Assembly: GCF_026151205.1 (NCBI RefSeq)
Contig: NC_087073.1
Location: 17,255,837-17,319,836, forward strand
Origin: Bolinopsis microptera
Lineage: Eukaryota; Ctenophora; Tentaculata; Lobata; Bolinopsidae
Reading direction: 5' to 3'
Length of the DNA: 64,000 nt
Below are positions 36,406 to 49,200 of the stretch, piece after piece (the stretch's first letter is position 1; every line of letters begins with the position of its first letter). Position numbers and translations under genes: made by a program. The notes under the pieces were generated by a model. That model had not been told where the DNA came from, did not search any database, and saw nothing but the letters and a program-made list of their open reading frames with translations.

Positions 36406-37383
36406 TCAACCGCACCCTACTGCTAAGAAGAAACAGATTTTATAAAATATTTTGTTTCCCTAAATTTGTTGCAATAACTTAAAATTAAATTTTAATAAAC
36501 CTCACCTATTCTAGAGCATGGATCAGGTCCATTCCATGGTGGAACGTGAGCTTCACATTCTAATTGAACTGAAATTATAGATGTTAGAGATGTGGGATAA
36601 TGCTACGAGGAATCGTGCCTACTAATATTGTGTGTTTTTAATCATTTCACATCCATGCTAATCTTCATTTGACCCTTGTTTAATTTTAAAATCACACGAA
36701 ATTTAAAAAGACAGCATATAGTATATTTAGACAACAATGTGTCACCAAATTAAGTAATGTCCCCTTACCTTGTTTCTCGATTATTGCCACCTCATTTATA
36801 TACATATAACGCCCTGAGATTCTTTCTATCATCACCCTGTTTCCGGGAAAGCAGCCAGATCGATCCGGGTGGTAACCAGGCTGCTCACCTTCTGTGAGAA
36901 CTGTGACGGTAACGTGTTGAGTGCAGTCTGGACCCTCGCAGGGATCACAGTCCCTCTCCGAGCAGCTCCATGTGCGGCGAGCATTACCATGAGCCCCATA
37001 CCAAACTACCTGATCAATACAATACACCTGGGCAAGTGTTATCTTTACCCAACACGCACCGTGAGAATCAGCTTTTGTGTTCGAAAGGGTTTCCAGATCC
37101 AAGTCTATAGCATGTGCAGCAGCGGACTCCTCCTCGGTATGCCTGGTATTAGAGTGCTCTGCTAAAACTGGTGTTATCTCTCCAGAAACTCTTTCTCTTA
37201 ACACTGAAATTAACTTTGTAATTAAAGTATGCTATGAGAATCAGAGTTTTTTAGATTTAGTGGTTCAATCCCCTACTTTTAACTAAAGTAATAAAAATAA
37301 AATACAGTTACTAAGTATCTTCATTACTAACCTGCTAATGAAGGAGACATTGTTCCAAGAAATATTAATAATAACATTGACAT
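36406..37383 (-). CDS. Secreted F5/8-type (discoidin/fucolectin-like) lectin
   Basis: Exon 1 (37332-37383) encodes a signal peptide, MSMLLLIFLGTMSPSLA. Exon 2 (36769-37203) encodes the domain: NTRHTEEESAAAHAIDLD, then CWVKITLAQVYCIDQVVWYG, a Cys-rich loop (CSERDCDPCEGPDC), and a closing strand GRYMYINEVAIIEKQ. This is the F5/8 type C / fucolectin jelly-roll layout. Exon 3 (36506-36568) adds a Cys-containing tail. A tiny exon 4 (36406-36419) would supply V-G-C-G and the stop. All phases agree (total 564 nt, 187 residues). The fucolectin sugar motif HX24RXDX4R/K is not clearly present, so the ligand is uncertain. Such secreted proteins bind surface glycans or lipids, often in innate recognition. 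Exon 4 is the weakest part. Confidence 0.75.
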
Positions 37384-37389
37384 GGTATA

Positions 37390-38577
37390 TCTATAGAAAA
37401 GAAAGATTAAAATGTTGCACTTAATCGTTCATATTTTAGTCATAATCATATATTATGAACATAATCTGGACTTAATATTAAAATTATTGCTCTTGATATA
37501 ACTGCTAGTTTGTCTCAGTGTCAGGTTCTAGGATGCTAATCGTGGGGTCTCACGAGACGGAGAGAAACATTCCAACGCTAAACTGAACAGAAAATAATGC
37601 AACTCTGTAACTAATAGTAACGTGCCTAACTGAACCCACATTAGGTGGGCACGTAGCACTTGCTAGTTCATTTCCTATAAGATCTAGATTCAAGACTGTA
37701 CCATTAATAAACACGTGTTTTTTCAGTTGTCTGGTTGGTTTTATAGACAGTAGATTATCGGGAAAGGATGCAGATGGGAACTTATCTTCTATATTATCTA
37801 GTTATTAATAACGGTATAGAAAGTAGAAATGTGTTCAAACTTAATTACTGATTATTCACATCTGGAGCGAGTAAGAACTTATAATTAAAAAAAAGGGTTC
37901 TATGGGTTCCATGCACATAGCACTCATTTCATCCTAATTTGGAAACACTGTTCCACGATTTCCTGGCTGTTTCGGTTGACACATTCGGTATTTACATCTT
38001 GAGTAATCTATAAGTGAGGCAGCACTTTAACACAGAGAAATAAAACTACCCAAGTCACAATAAACCACTCCTAGATATGAGAAAGTATTTGGATACATTA
38101 TAAAGGTGAAGGGTAGGTTACTGCCCAGAAGAGAGTAATAACTATTAGTGTGGGACGAGGAAAGAGGAGGAAAGAAGAGGAATGACAGCTACAAGGAAAG
38201 ACGTATGAATGCTATAGTTCCTATACTTATTGGCCCGAATTGTGACATCCCAAATGTATTCATAAAAAACCGTGCCAATTACGGATCGTCTTGTATTAAA
38301 CATGAGCTAAAAGATCGAGCTGATCCCCCTCAACTCGTATCATAGATAAAGAACAGCTAAGTAGCAGAATTATGTCTCCTATCTGTCATTATCCTTTTGT
38401 AATGCCGATAACCCTGGACAATAAGGCCGAGTTTTAACGCTGTCCAAAGTCCAGGCTTACACCGGCTGGTGGACCAGACGGAACCAAGTAATCTGACCAC
38501 TATGATATACGTTATTAAGCATTATTTATATAAAAGCTTGAAGTATTGTGTGAGATTGAAGTAACATGTTTAAGGCC
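37390..38577. other. No gene recognised
   Basis: AT-rich flank upstream of the lectin. It could hold the lectin promoter, but no clear TATA box or Inr pair stands out. Open frame 38148-38345 is not recognisable. Confidence 0.4.
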
Positions 38578-39480
38578 AGGGGAGGGGGGAACCCCAACCG
38601 CCAAACGGTGACCGCAGGGCAGCCACGCCCATATTTGGTCCAAATTAGACCCAATTTAGCCAAATACCCTGAACATACCCAAAACCCATACTTTAGGTAC
38701 TCTAGTTGTAGCTAGTGGTCTCCTGAACTCGTATAAAAGATATTTCATGGCGGCCAAATTCTGAAATTTTCCGGGAAAATTTTGGAATTTGGCCGCCAAA
38801 TTTTTTTAGAGGCTTAAATCAAAAATCCGTTCTCAAATTGAGGTGGAAATGCGATTTCGAGTAGAGTCGATTCCGAAAATTTCATGGAAAAATTTTGAAA
38901 ATTGATTTTTTTTAAATTTAATTTTAATGAAATCAATTCCGCGAATATCGCGAACCAAGATACGGGCAATTTAGTTCATGTTTTGTGGTCTTATCGCCTT
39001 AGTATCCACATTTAAACAGATATAAAGCTATAACTTACAGAGAATATGTAGTGTAGGCTTACCTTTCATATAAAGTAAGTTTAATTGAAAAATATTGATA
39101 TCTGACCAATTTATGGGACGAAATCTACCAAATTTGGTGCGTATGCCCAAATATGGGCATATGGTTTTTGGCTCATCACTCAGTAATTTTTTGTCCAATC
39201 TTGATGAAATTTCATATACGAGTTCAAGCGACCACTAGCTACAATTAAAGCACCTAAAATCTAGTCTGGGTTTTGGTGGGCATGTTCAGGGTATTTGGCT
39301 AAATTGGGCCTAATTTGGACCAAATATGGGCGTGGCTGCCCCGCGGGCACCGTTTGGCGGTTGGATTCCGGGACCCCCTCAAAAGTTTGGTCACTGGTCT
39401 TAGTTTGTTGGTCAACTGCTGTCTCGAAATCAAGTTTCACAAAAAAATATCCATTGCCCCCCCCGCCCCCCCCTCCCTTA
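38578..39480. mobile_element. 0.9-kb fold-back element with both long inverted arms
   Basis: The left arm (CAACCGCCAAACGGTG, CAGCCACGCCCATATTTGG, TTTAGCCAAATACCCTGAAC) and the right arm (its inverse, about 39180-39370) pair over roughly 200 bp. The right side extends further into a C-rich tract. The centre has GGCCGCCAAATTTTTTT words. Related single arms lie at 35405 and 3205. Non-coding; class unknown. Confidence 0.72.
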
Positions 39481-39489
39481 ATGTAAAAC

Positions 39490-41100
39490 ATTTGTAGTTG
39501 GGATTTGGGACCTAAAATATAAGTTATAAATCATTCAACAATTTTATAAAGCAAGATTGGGACTGAGATTAAGAAACCGAATGGTTTTTATCAGTTAGTA
39601 ACTGAGTTACTTTATTATTGGTGTGATTATTGATTAATACCGAACTGATGTGATCTTACTTAGTCTTACGATTATGAAAATATAGTAAACATTTCTTTGA
39701 CGCTCACGATTTTATAACATTTAAACACCTGCTCTAAATGCCTAATATTTTTCTTTGACAATATAAATATTTTACCTATTACCTGGTTATTATGGGGCAA
39801 GGGAACGGGGATTGGAAGATAACCAAGTAACTTGGTTATTGAATATTGAGCTGCTAAATACCTTAAATCCTTAAGAATTGGCAGGTGTCCGAGGTGTATG
39901 AATGAAACAAACAAAATACAACTTTTTTTTCAGTTTTCCATGTTTTTAAGCCGTTGCCGGTGAAAAGTACAGTATAAATAATAACATTTTGTCTAACCAT
40001 AAACATTATATAATTGAATGAATAAACAAATGCAAACATAAATGAAATCCTTACATGCTGCTCACATTTTATGTTTTATGAAAATAAATACATACTTGGT
40101 ACTTTTTATAACTATAAGCATTTCATTACTTACACAATTTTATATGTTTTATAACTCATATAACAATAGCTAACATTTCACAATTAAGACAATTTGATGT
40201 GAATACTGTATAACTTATATAACTATAAGTATATTATATAGTTTGTCCCCTGACCCCAATCACTAAATTATACTTCAACTGTTCTCAAATTATAAACATT
40301 TCGCAATTTGCATTATGATTATGTGATTGTTCATATATTTATCGCAAAAGAATGCAACTGCTTTTCTATCACGATCAGTTCCAAGTTTTGGGAATGACCG
40401 GTTGTTATTGTAGCGCGATGCGCTACTGTGCCGCGCCGAGCTGCCATGAATTGACATCGTCAATTAACGGTTGTTAATAATCAATTTATGGATTATTCTG
40501 GACTCAAAATGTTCACCAGGAAGTACAAACCAAAGAAAACACAATGTGACGGAATTTTCACGGAATGTCCTCTTTTCCTCACGTATGACGTAGTGCAATC
40601 ATAGTCGACTATTCCTTATTTCTATGAATCATCACAACTTTCAGGAATCTCTGTCAGGGTGTGTTAGTGCAAATTCACTAGGCGGTGCACAGCCTGTCAT
40701 TCCACCATATCTTCATTTATGAACACTAAAGCCTAGCATGTGGTACTGGTCCCCAGGTAAGTGCCAATGCAATGCTGTTGATGCTTTAGTGCAAGCGCGT
40801 CATTGAGCCACAACGGATTCTAAACAAAACCTAATAGGTCATCTTCCTGAAATTGATAACTATTTATTATTTATTATCTAATTTAAATTATCATTATTAT
40901 TTAAATATTCATTACCAATTATCATTTGCATTATTGATTTTCAAAAATATACTGATAGTGATACGGGATATACCATAATTATATAACTTAACCTTCAAAT
41001 TTAATTTATTAAATTGATAAGTGATACTATGGTAAACAAGCAATTACAAATACAATCATGAAATTATAAAACAAAAACTCTGAAGCCATAATATAAATAA
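39490..41100. other. No gene; dispersed repeat copy 3 at about 40675-40760
   Basis: AT-rich DNA. A GC patch at 40410-40445 (GCGATGCGCTACTGTGCCGCG) and the third copy of the 16960-17055 repeat are the only features noted. Confidence 0.4.
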
Positions 41101-41111
41101 TGATAACTAAC

Positions 41112-41322
41112 CTCCATAATGAAGTATGTCCGAAGCCACCTCACAAACAGTCTCATAGCCACACAGCAAAAGAAGAGCATGACCAGAAAGGCAATTGCTA
41201 TCGCTTCTTCTGCATCTTCCTTCCCTATCATTACAAGTCATTATCTGAAGCGGGAGGACTGTTGATAAATCACAGGTGTTACTGTTAACTAATGAAGATA
41301 ACAAGATGCTGATTAGGGACAC
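41112..41322 (-). CDS. Possible exon of a Cys-rich protein
   Basis: An open stretch with no ATG has a leading hydrophobic segment (SLISILLSSLVNS) and six cysteines after it. It ends at a good donor (GGAG followed by GTTAGT, reading minus). An acceptor-like TTAG lies just upstream. Neither partner exon was found, so this may be chance. Confidence 0.22.
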
Positions 41323-41504
41323 GACACAACAACACGACTAATTAATGTAATACAACTATTTGAAACAAATGAGTTGATTGATTTCAAGTCGCTTATGTAG
41401 AAACAGAAAATTTCGCAATCATCTAGTGGTCGAAAGTAGCAGAGTTGCTGTGCGATTGCAGCAATAAAATCATGACACATGCAAAGGACCTAGACAGGGC
41501 CGGG

Positions 41505-41625
41505 AACATGAGACAGGAGACAGTTCCAGGAGACAGTTCCTCTTGTCTCCTGGAGGAACATGAGACAGGAGGAACAGGAGACAGGAGGAATACCAATAGT
41601 GGTCTAGGAGACAGGAGGACTTGCA
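41505..41625. repeat. GAGACAGGAGGAACA-type purine repeat
   Basis: Degenerate short tandem of GAGACAGGAG and its partial inverse (GTCTCCTGGAGG). Low-complexity; no gene. Confidence 0.7.
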
Positions 41626-42470
41626 GCACATTCCGCGTTTAAAATTAGACCCAAGCTCTTTATCAATTTGAACTAGCACTTAAGCCTCTTTGAAATTGAT
41701 AATCAATGGACGTTAAATTCAATGAGATGCTATCTACAACGGTTCCAGAGATATTGTCCACAAGTGTCTCTAAGTCTACGAATCACGTCCAAGACGCGAA
41801 TAATGTCGATAATAACTGCACCACGATGTTTTTTTCACTGTCAATGTGGGCCCTGTCAGTGCGCGGTGATATCGTGGCAAAAGCCACTATATACCTGAGG
41901 CTGAAGTGAGGATCGCGACGTGGGACAAAACCGCACTGCACATTGTCGATAAAACGTGAGGTTAAAAAATTAACTACAGCATGCAGTCCACATCAAAAGA
42001 GAACTCGTTTCTCATTAAATCGCATAGCCATAATTATTTGTCGCAAGAAATCAGAATAATCAGAAACTATTTGGAACTCCCAAAAACTGTCTATAATTAT
42101 TTCTGTACAAAGCATTTTCATCATGCTTGACAAAATATATATGCATTTCAATGAAATTTGCATTTCAACATGAAAAATGCAGTTCTCCACTGCACTGCAG
42201 TGACTCGTGATAAAAACAATTCGAAATGAAAACTGTGAAAATGCAGTACGTTATAACGAGCACAGACGTTTCACCACTACCGGTATTTTGTACATCTAAC
42301 TTAATTAAGTCTCATTAAACTGCTCCCCGTGCAGGGCACATCTTTTAAATTATAACACTAAAACACTGCAATAAATATTATACTACAATATAATATATTG
42401 TATATAGCCCTTGCAAGGTAAACATTAAATCGAGATTGATTGTGCCTCCAAAATTACAACGGTTCCGTAG

Positions 42471-42817
42471 AACATCATATTTGAGATCAATCAGAGATCT
42501 AGCCATTCCAAATTCTATCAGCCCCTAATCTGTGTTGGAGAGCACGAATTATCCTATGAGTTTTCCAGAAAACCCAGACAGCTCCGTTTCTTTACTAAAA
42601 GGTTTAGTCGTCTGTCAACCTACAACTTCCTGGCCGAAGTGACTACGGAGATCTCATTAATTTCCATTTTGTCTATCTTAGATTTATTCAGAATTCATTA
42701 CTTCAGAACGATGATGCCGAGATGGCTCGTATTAAGGACTTCAGCCGCAGACTGGCCCTACAGCCCAGTCATATGGTGGCAGCTGTACGGGGGAACATGG
42801 GATCGGGCTTAATATAG
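42471..42817 (+). CDS. Possible 3'-terminal exons of an unknown gene
   Basis: The frame 42471-42638 (56 codons, coding-like composition: FYQPLICVGEHELSYEFSRK ...) ends at GAA followed by GTGACT. A 68-bp intron would end at CTTCAG (42706). The next exon, 42707-42817, reads in frame NDDAEMARIKDFSRRLAL.. to a TAG. Both parts look protein-like, and the phase agrees (0). I recognise no family and no 5' exons. An acceptor-like CCGTAG precedes 42471. The alternative is a decayed gene or an unspliced read-through that stops at 42804. Confidence 0.35.
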
Positions 42818-42819
42818 GT

Positions 42820-43824
42820 ACTGCAATATGCAAGAAACACTTACTTTATTACTACTATAAAATAGCAATTATCTATAATTAACTATAATTAAACATAATT
42901 TAAATATAATAAACTAGAATGCAGCTGATGTTACAGTTACAACAATGTAAGGACTGTGTTGCAAGTAGTGCTACTAGACAGAAAGAAAAGGAGACAGAAG
43001 GAAACGCAGTACGTGTTACTGTAATACTAATACAATAGCTGTAGTGGTGTTATTCTTCGCATATAAACACTATTCTAACTGTAAACAATACCTCTCTCCG
43101 GAGAATTAGACAGACAGTACAACAGTGTGTACAATAAACACTAACATAACAGTACTAGGAGTAACATAGTATGAGTAATACAGACTGTAATATAGACTGA
43201 GCAATATGTTGCAGTTTGTTTGCAGATGTAGCGGTTGCTTGATGAGTGGAGTTATGATAAGCAGCAAATATTAATGTAATCTGTGAGACCACACCCACTT
43301 AGACTATACTGAACTACATCAGAAGTTCTGATTCAGAACATAGTAATAAGATTGTAACCATGGTGACCATTATAGCATAGTGACCTTGGTTACTGTTGTT
43401 ACCATGGGGCTATTTCTAGAGGAGTTTCTAAATTACACCTGAGATACTGGAAGGGGTATTGTTTAAACTTTAATTCATGTTCTACAAATTGAATTATTGA
43501 CTTTTGACGGTGCGTGAAAGTTGATTACATTTAGATTACATTTCTGTTTTACTTGGTAACCGCCACGTCGATACAAAATGATACCAACTTTTAACGCAAA
43601 GTAAATCCTGAATATTAACAAATAGAAAAACAGCGATTATACTCTTATCATAGTGTAATTACTTCCCAAGCTTATCAATTCCATCCGTAAAACATTGAAT
43701 GTAAAATTCGAATATCAGAGAAAAATGCAAACGCCTAATATAATAAGTAATTACAATATAAATTAACGAATTCAGGTCGATGACATGGCAAAATTTGATG
43801 CATAAATTCCCAGTGTGTTAAAAC
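42820..43824. other. No gene recognised
   Basis: AT-rich intergenic DNA between the candidate exons and the DCP2 3' end. Confidence 0.45.
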
Positions 43825-43830
43825 TTTATT
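43825..43830 (-). terminator. DCP2 polyadenylation signal
   Basis: AATAAA on the minus strand, 82 nt beyond the DCP2 stop codon. Confidence 0.65.
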
Positions 43831-43911
43831 GGTCTTAAAGTTAATAGAACTTTTCAGTTTTCTTGGTGCAACAGAACTAAAAATACTGCAACGAGTCATT
43901 GGACAGAGTTA

Positions 43912-46012
43912 TCAAGATCTAACAGCCGTAAAGTTGGGTACTTCAGGTAACATATCAATGAGAGTGTCCATGTCAAACCGGAAGTTAGATAGTCTCATAT
44001 CATCAGGAGGACCAGGAAAGCCCCTAGCAGTGGCGGGGTTCCCTCTCCTGTTCCTCCCTCCCCTCATCCTGTTCCGGGAGGAGGAGGAGGTGTTATCAGC
44101 TCTCTGTGTAGAGTACGGGGGTTGTTGTTGTTGTTGGGGGTTGTTGTTCCTACTGGAGAGGTCCTGAGAGTACAGTCCCCTGTGGGGAGCAGGTGGTTCG
44201 GACACGTAGCCGTGCTCTTTAAAGTGATCACGTGACCTTGAATCACGTGACCTGTTGTTGTGGTGATCTGGTCTCTCTTGTCTGTGTTCCCGGGTGTTGT
44301 GTCTGTAGTCCCCCTCGTGTCCGGGGTCTCTTCTTGTGGTGTACTGCATGCTGTTATCTCCTGAAATCAGACCTTGAAACTATTAAAAGTCAGGATCATT
44401 TCTTCTTTTAGCGCAAGGCGAAATTAAGTTTATCATTTTCATAAGAAAATTTACATCACTTTTAGTACATCATTCTTACCGTCGTTGAAGGAGGTTCCCC
44501 GAGGACGGGATCTTTCACACTCGCTCGCATTATTACGTTTCTTTCCCGTGCGGTATCCTCTCACATACTCCCTGAAACAAGAAAGAGTTTTACAGCTATT
44601 CTTTTCTCGCCATCTTCGAGCGTACTACGTATGTGAAAATTTAAAAATAACATTAAAATCTACGAAATCCACACGCAGAACCACTTCCAATATCGGAAAT
44701 TAACTTCTGGCGACCACTGACCTGATAAACTGGTTGACCATAAAGAACGACTCCTTCTTCTTCTTGAATCCAGAAGCTCCTGGTAGCTCATCTACAGGGA
44801 ACCAGTCAATATTAGCTATCTCACCTCGCACTTTGGTGTAGAAAACAGTGGTTTGGGGTACGTCGTGTACTATGTACAGTCTCACTCTCCTGTCGCTGCA
44901 AACCTAGTAGGGACCATTATTTATTTAAATAGGACCAAAAAAGTATAAATCACTGGAATATCGACGATGACGCAGCTTTAATGTTTTAATATTTGAAGGT
45001 TAACTTGATTGATATTATAAGCGACACACTATGTGAACGTTCATACCTTCTCAATATAATAGTTCCTGTCTGCGAGGGAGCTGATATCAAAACTTGTTTC
45101 CTCTCTAACCTCTCTAATAGCACAATCAAACGGGTCCTCGTCTTCTTCAATCTTTCCTGAAATCCAAAGACATTTTGATAGGTATTGCTTAGGTAACTTA
45201 CTTCTTTACTTAAATAATACTGATCTAAAGAAATCAGAGATTAATTATTGAAGCTTTGAGTAAAATGGAACATCAGAACCGGGGTTTAGACTACAAAAGA
45301 AGAATGTGTACCTCGAGGGAAAGTCCAACAATCCCGAGTACTGTTCCCCTCCACTAGCAGCACTTGTTTCCGGTCTGGTGTTATCAGCATTGCTCCGTAC
45401 ACCGGCACTTTCCTCTTAAAGTCTCTCCACTGTTTCAGCACCAGGTTAGCCTGAATAATTAAAAGCAGGGGTTACATGAGAAAATATCCTTCTTCAATTT
45501 GAAATCCTATGATCTAAAACTCTTAATAACTCAAAATATAGGATCTTGTATGAACTTTAATTGTTTACTATAAACAAATTCATTGATCTGACCTCTCTGT
45601 GGGGTTGGAGTAAGCTAGGCATGTGTCTGAAGCAAGCTTTAGCGAACACTTCTACAGAGCAGTCAGGTAGAGTAGGGTCTGAGGGTCTGATATAGTCCAG
45701 ATAGAACCAGTGTCCCATCTGAGAGGAGGGGGTGTTATTGAGGATCTTATTCTCATAGGTCAGTTCCAAGAGCGGTGTCAGATAGAAGGAGGACGTTGAT
45801 TTAAAACAATTTTAAGGAACATACATCATGGTAACTAACAATATGCTATATAAGTTAGAATGTGTTTGAAGCTGTACAGCTATATAATACCCCTTGTTCC
45901 TAACCTCGATAGCAAAACACAATCTGATAGGATCGTTACAGTTAGACTTAGCTTCAGGGATGATGAAACGGGAGAAGATATCATTGAGGATATCCTCAGA
46001 GATATTAACCAT
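43912..46012 (-). CDS. DCP2: mRNA-decapping enzyme DCP2 (Nudix hydrolase)
   Basis: Seven exons: 45905-46012, 45593-45718, 45312-45450, 45047-45156, 44722-44903, 44480-44571 and 43912-44360. They join in frame to 401 residues (human about 420). The N-terminal regulatory domain that binds DCP1 is seen in DILNDIFSRFIIPEA and GHWFYLDYIRP..CSVEVFAKACFRH. The catalytic domain follows: VPVYGAMLI, TFPRGKIEEDEDPFD and the Nudix helix AIREVREETSFDI. The metal-binding Glu pair is intact, but the usual Gly after EET is Ser. Box-B-like FFMVNQFIR follows. The tail is Arg/Gly/Gln-rich and disordered and ends with FRFDMDTLIDML, a short helical motif as found in metazoan DCP2 tails. It hydrolyses the 5' cap (m7GDP release) in cytoplasmic mRNA decay. 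The start is the first ATG in exon 1. Confidence 0.94.
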
Positions 46013-46266
46013 ATTGGTTTGTTCCTAGCTAGGTCAGAAATATAGTTAGGACATGTTTTAAATCAAGATTTATTTCAAATGTAAATATAAATTAGAAACG
46101 ATTGTTTTAGGAATTTCCCTTAATATCAATTTATTGTCATGCTTTATTGAGATTTTAATCTACTGATAGTAACGTAATACTCATAGTATGATAAAAACGG
46201 ATCGAGATATCAAAATAATATACAAAAATAAATTACACCAGCAAAATTTTAAAAATCGTTAAAACA
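46013..46266 (-). promoter_or_regulatory. 254-bp junction: GTPBP10 3' end and DCP2 5' region
   Basis: Minus-strand AATAAA signals lie at 46143-46148 and 46130-46135, 118-137 nt beyond the GTPBP10 stop. This leaves about 120 bp before the DCP2 ATG. No TATA box is seen. A CTGACCTAG acceptor-like site lies about 20 nt before the DCP2 ATG. The spacing is compatible with a very compact DCP2 promoter, or with a polycistronic unit resolved by trans-splicing (inference only). Confidence 0.5.
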
Positions 46267-49200
46267 CTAAACAACATTTGACTCCTCTACTTTCCTACGT
46301 TTCTTATATTTCAACTCAAAAAGAATGTCCTGGAGTTGGTCGAGACCCTGTCCCGTGTAACAAGAAATGGGCACTATACTGTGAACTCTTATCATTTTTG
46401 AGAGTTTAGTCTTGTAAAGCCCGAGGAACTCCTCAAACTCAGAGTCTGATCCGCCTGTGTCCATCTTGTTTATCGCAACTGAGGAGATTGGAATTAAGGG
46501 TTAGGAGTTGGTTATGAGGAGTTGTCAAGATAAAATATATCAAAGACACTTCCAGCAAATCAATCAGCTCTAAAAAGCTAAAAGAGCTATAGATCATTAA
46601 CTTGATAATCAAATCTTAACCTACACTACATATCACTTCAGAATATTCAAACTAACCAACAATAGGACGGCGAGTTAGACCCGCCATATATAGCTCCAAC
46701 TCTCTACACAGATACCCGAACGTCTCAAACGGGGTCCGGTGTGGTGTGTTGAGGTTCAACTTGAAACCTTGTACGTCCAGGACAAATAACAGGACCTTGG
46801 TTCTCTCTATGTGTTGTAGGAACACGTGTCCTAGTCCCCTGTTATCACTTGCGCCTGATAAGGGTATTGATCAGGGATGCTGGGATGGTTCGCTATCAGG
46901 ACTTTATTAACATCACTAAGATTATCAAAATATGAGATTTTGATTTTTTTAATTATAAGGTTGGAGAGGACCCTCTCCTATGTTTATTTTCAATTTTCTA
47001 TTCAATTTTCTTTTTCGGTTGAGCCTTCAACGTGTGTTTCTTTTGAAACTCAATTTGCTTTCTTCATCGCCTCTCGAAAGCCTCCTGAGCTCTGTCACAA
47101 TGTACTCATCGTCCCCAGTTTAGACGATACCCCTTTTATTCCCCAAATTGTTCCCACTGATTTCCTACTGTTTTGTTCCTCCCGTGTTGTTGCTCCAAGG
47201 TTCTGCGTTGAAATCACCATTTCCATCAGTATATAATGCGTTAAACTCACCACCTTCTTAATCAGTGTAATGTAAACTTTGGTTTTTGTATTAACATCCT
47301 CCAGTCAGCTTATTCGCCGTCTATAGTACCCCACACAGCCTAGATCTGTATCTCATGATCTCCCATATCTGTGCTGCCTCACCCGAGGCAATTCATAAGG
47401 GCAAAAGTTCCTTATATACCCATGCAAAACAGAAAATATTTCCTTGTGGGCATGGGTAGAAGGGTTGATTGATCCGATCTAATTAAGGTGATAACGTGGT
47501 AATTACTAATAATTAAATTCAGGTAACGAAAGCGTTTTTCTTTTTTATGGACACAAGATATTGAGTGGTAAACAATATTAAGTCCAGAGCAAACAGAACA
47601 CCTGACTATTCTGTCAATACAGTTAAGCTATCATGTTTACAGTATCAGTTGTGGGGTATGTTGTGGTGGCTGCAAACGACAATAGTGCATAGTGCATTAA
47701 TTAATTGCCATTTCAGTAATTACTGATAGATTAGATCATGAGGAGCTGATCTTAATTTCAATTATGATTGATTATCACATCAAACTAATCAGATCAGTCA
47801 CCCAATCCAGACAATTGTAAAGACTACTAAAGATTACTAAAGACTAACCTTCAATAAGTCCAGGAATATCAGCTATCTTGACAATCTGTTTAGTGTCAAT
47901 AGTCTGCATGTGCCCCACTGTTGGTTTGAGAGTGGTGAAGGGGTAGCTGCCTATTGTAGGAGTAGCTGTGGAGAGGACTGATAGGAGAGATGATTTACCC
48001 GCGTTAGGATACCTGCCGGGAGACAAGGAGTTATATTGTAGATACGTGTTAATTATAATATTCAATGAGAATAAGTCGTCTACTAAACATTATTACAATT
48101 ATATTTAACCATCATTAGACAACAGTTTATTGACTCAGCTAATTATGTGAATTGTATAAATTGTGGAAAAAAAAGTTACACACACAACTGCAATAAAACC
48201 ATTTATAATTATATTATACTGTTTGTTGTTCCTTTGAGGTCTGAAAGAAATTCTAGAGACCTTTGTTACTACTCATTGGACTATTTTTAAGGTTTTAGGA
48301 GAGCCGTTCTTGTTAATCTCTCTTTTACGTTTAAACAGACGCTTTGTTAAATATGGGCGGGAGAGTAAATCTAGTGTTTCTATTTCTTTCAGTTTCTTAT
48401 CGTATTGCTGATAAGCCACTTCATAATATGTGTTGATATTACTCAAGTTCAACATGTTGATATTACTCACGTTCAACATGTTGATATTACTCAAATTCAA
48501 CATGTTGATATTAATCACGTTCAACATGTTGATATTACTCACGTTCAACATGGCCGATCACCCTGCGGCCACTTTAAAACTAGAATGTCAGGTAGACTCC
48601 ATGTCAACACACGTCATATATGATATAATGCAAATTTTTGCGAAATAGGGTGTTTTAGAGTTTAGACGACATTTGGTATTAAAGAAATTTGTAGGACATC
48701 AATAAACTGGGATTGAAAAGAATCAAGTACTTAAATTCTTCAATCAGAATTTACGACTTACTCAGGCCTCATCGTCTTAAGATTTTGACATTTCCTACGG
48801 TCTAGGGGTCACTATTGACTATTTATAGAAGTCTTCTAGAATGTTCGCTTGGATGACTTCTTTGACTGACTGCAGTCATAAACACAGCCCAGTTACCAGG
48901 CGACCATGGGGACTAGGGGGCTTATCTTTTTTCTGGGGTTCAATTTTTTCCGGGGGGCTGCAGCCCCCTAGCCCCCCCCCCCTGGCTACGTGCCTGGTGT
49001 TAGTACGGTAAATGGTACGTTAGTACGGTACTGGGGTACGGTGTAAAACATGTTTGTATATATATAATATGTAACTTATGAGAAATACTAATTTTGTTTC
49101 AACACCCAATTTAGTATAAATAAGCCGCTAATATAATTAAAGTAATCATTCCAATATGTTAATCCAACACCCTTATAGTTACCATCCATTAAAAGGATCT

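Noticed and set aside
48425-48551. CRISPR-like array of palindromic repeats
   Set aside because: Units abut with no spacers, and the context is an animal intron.
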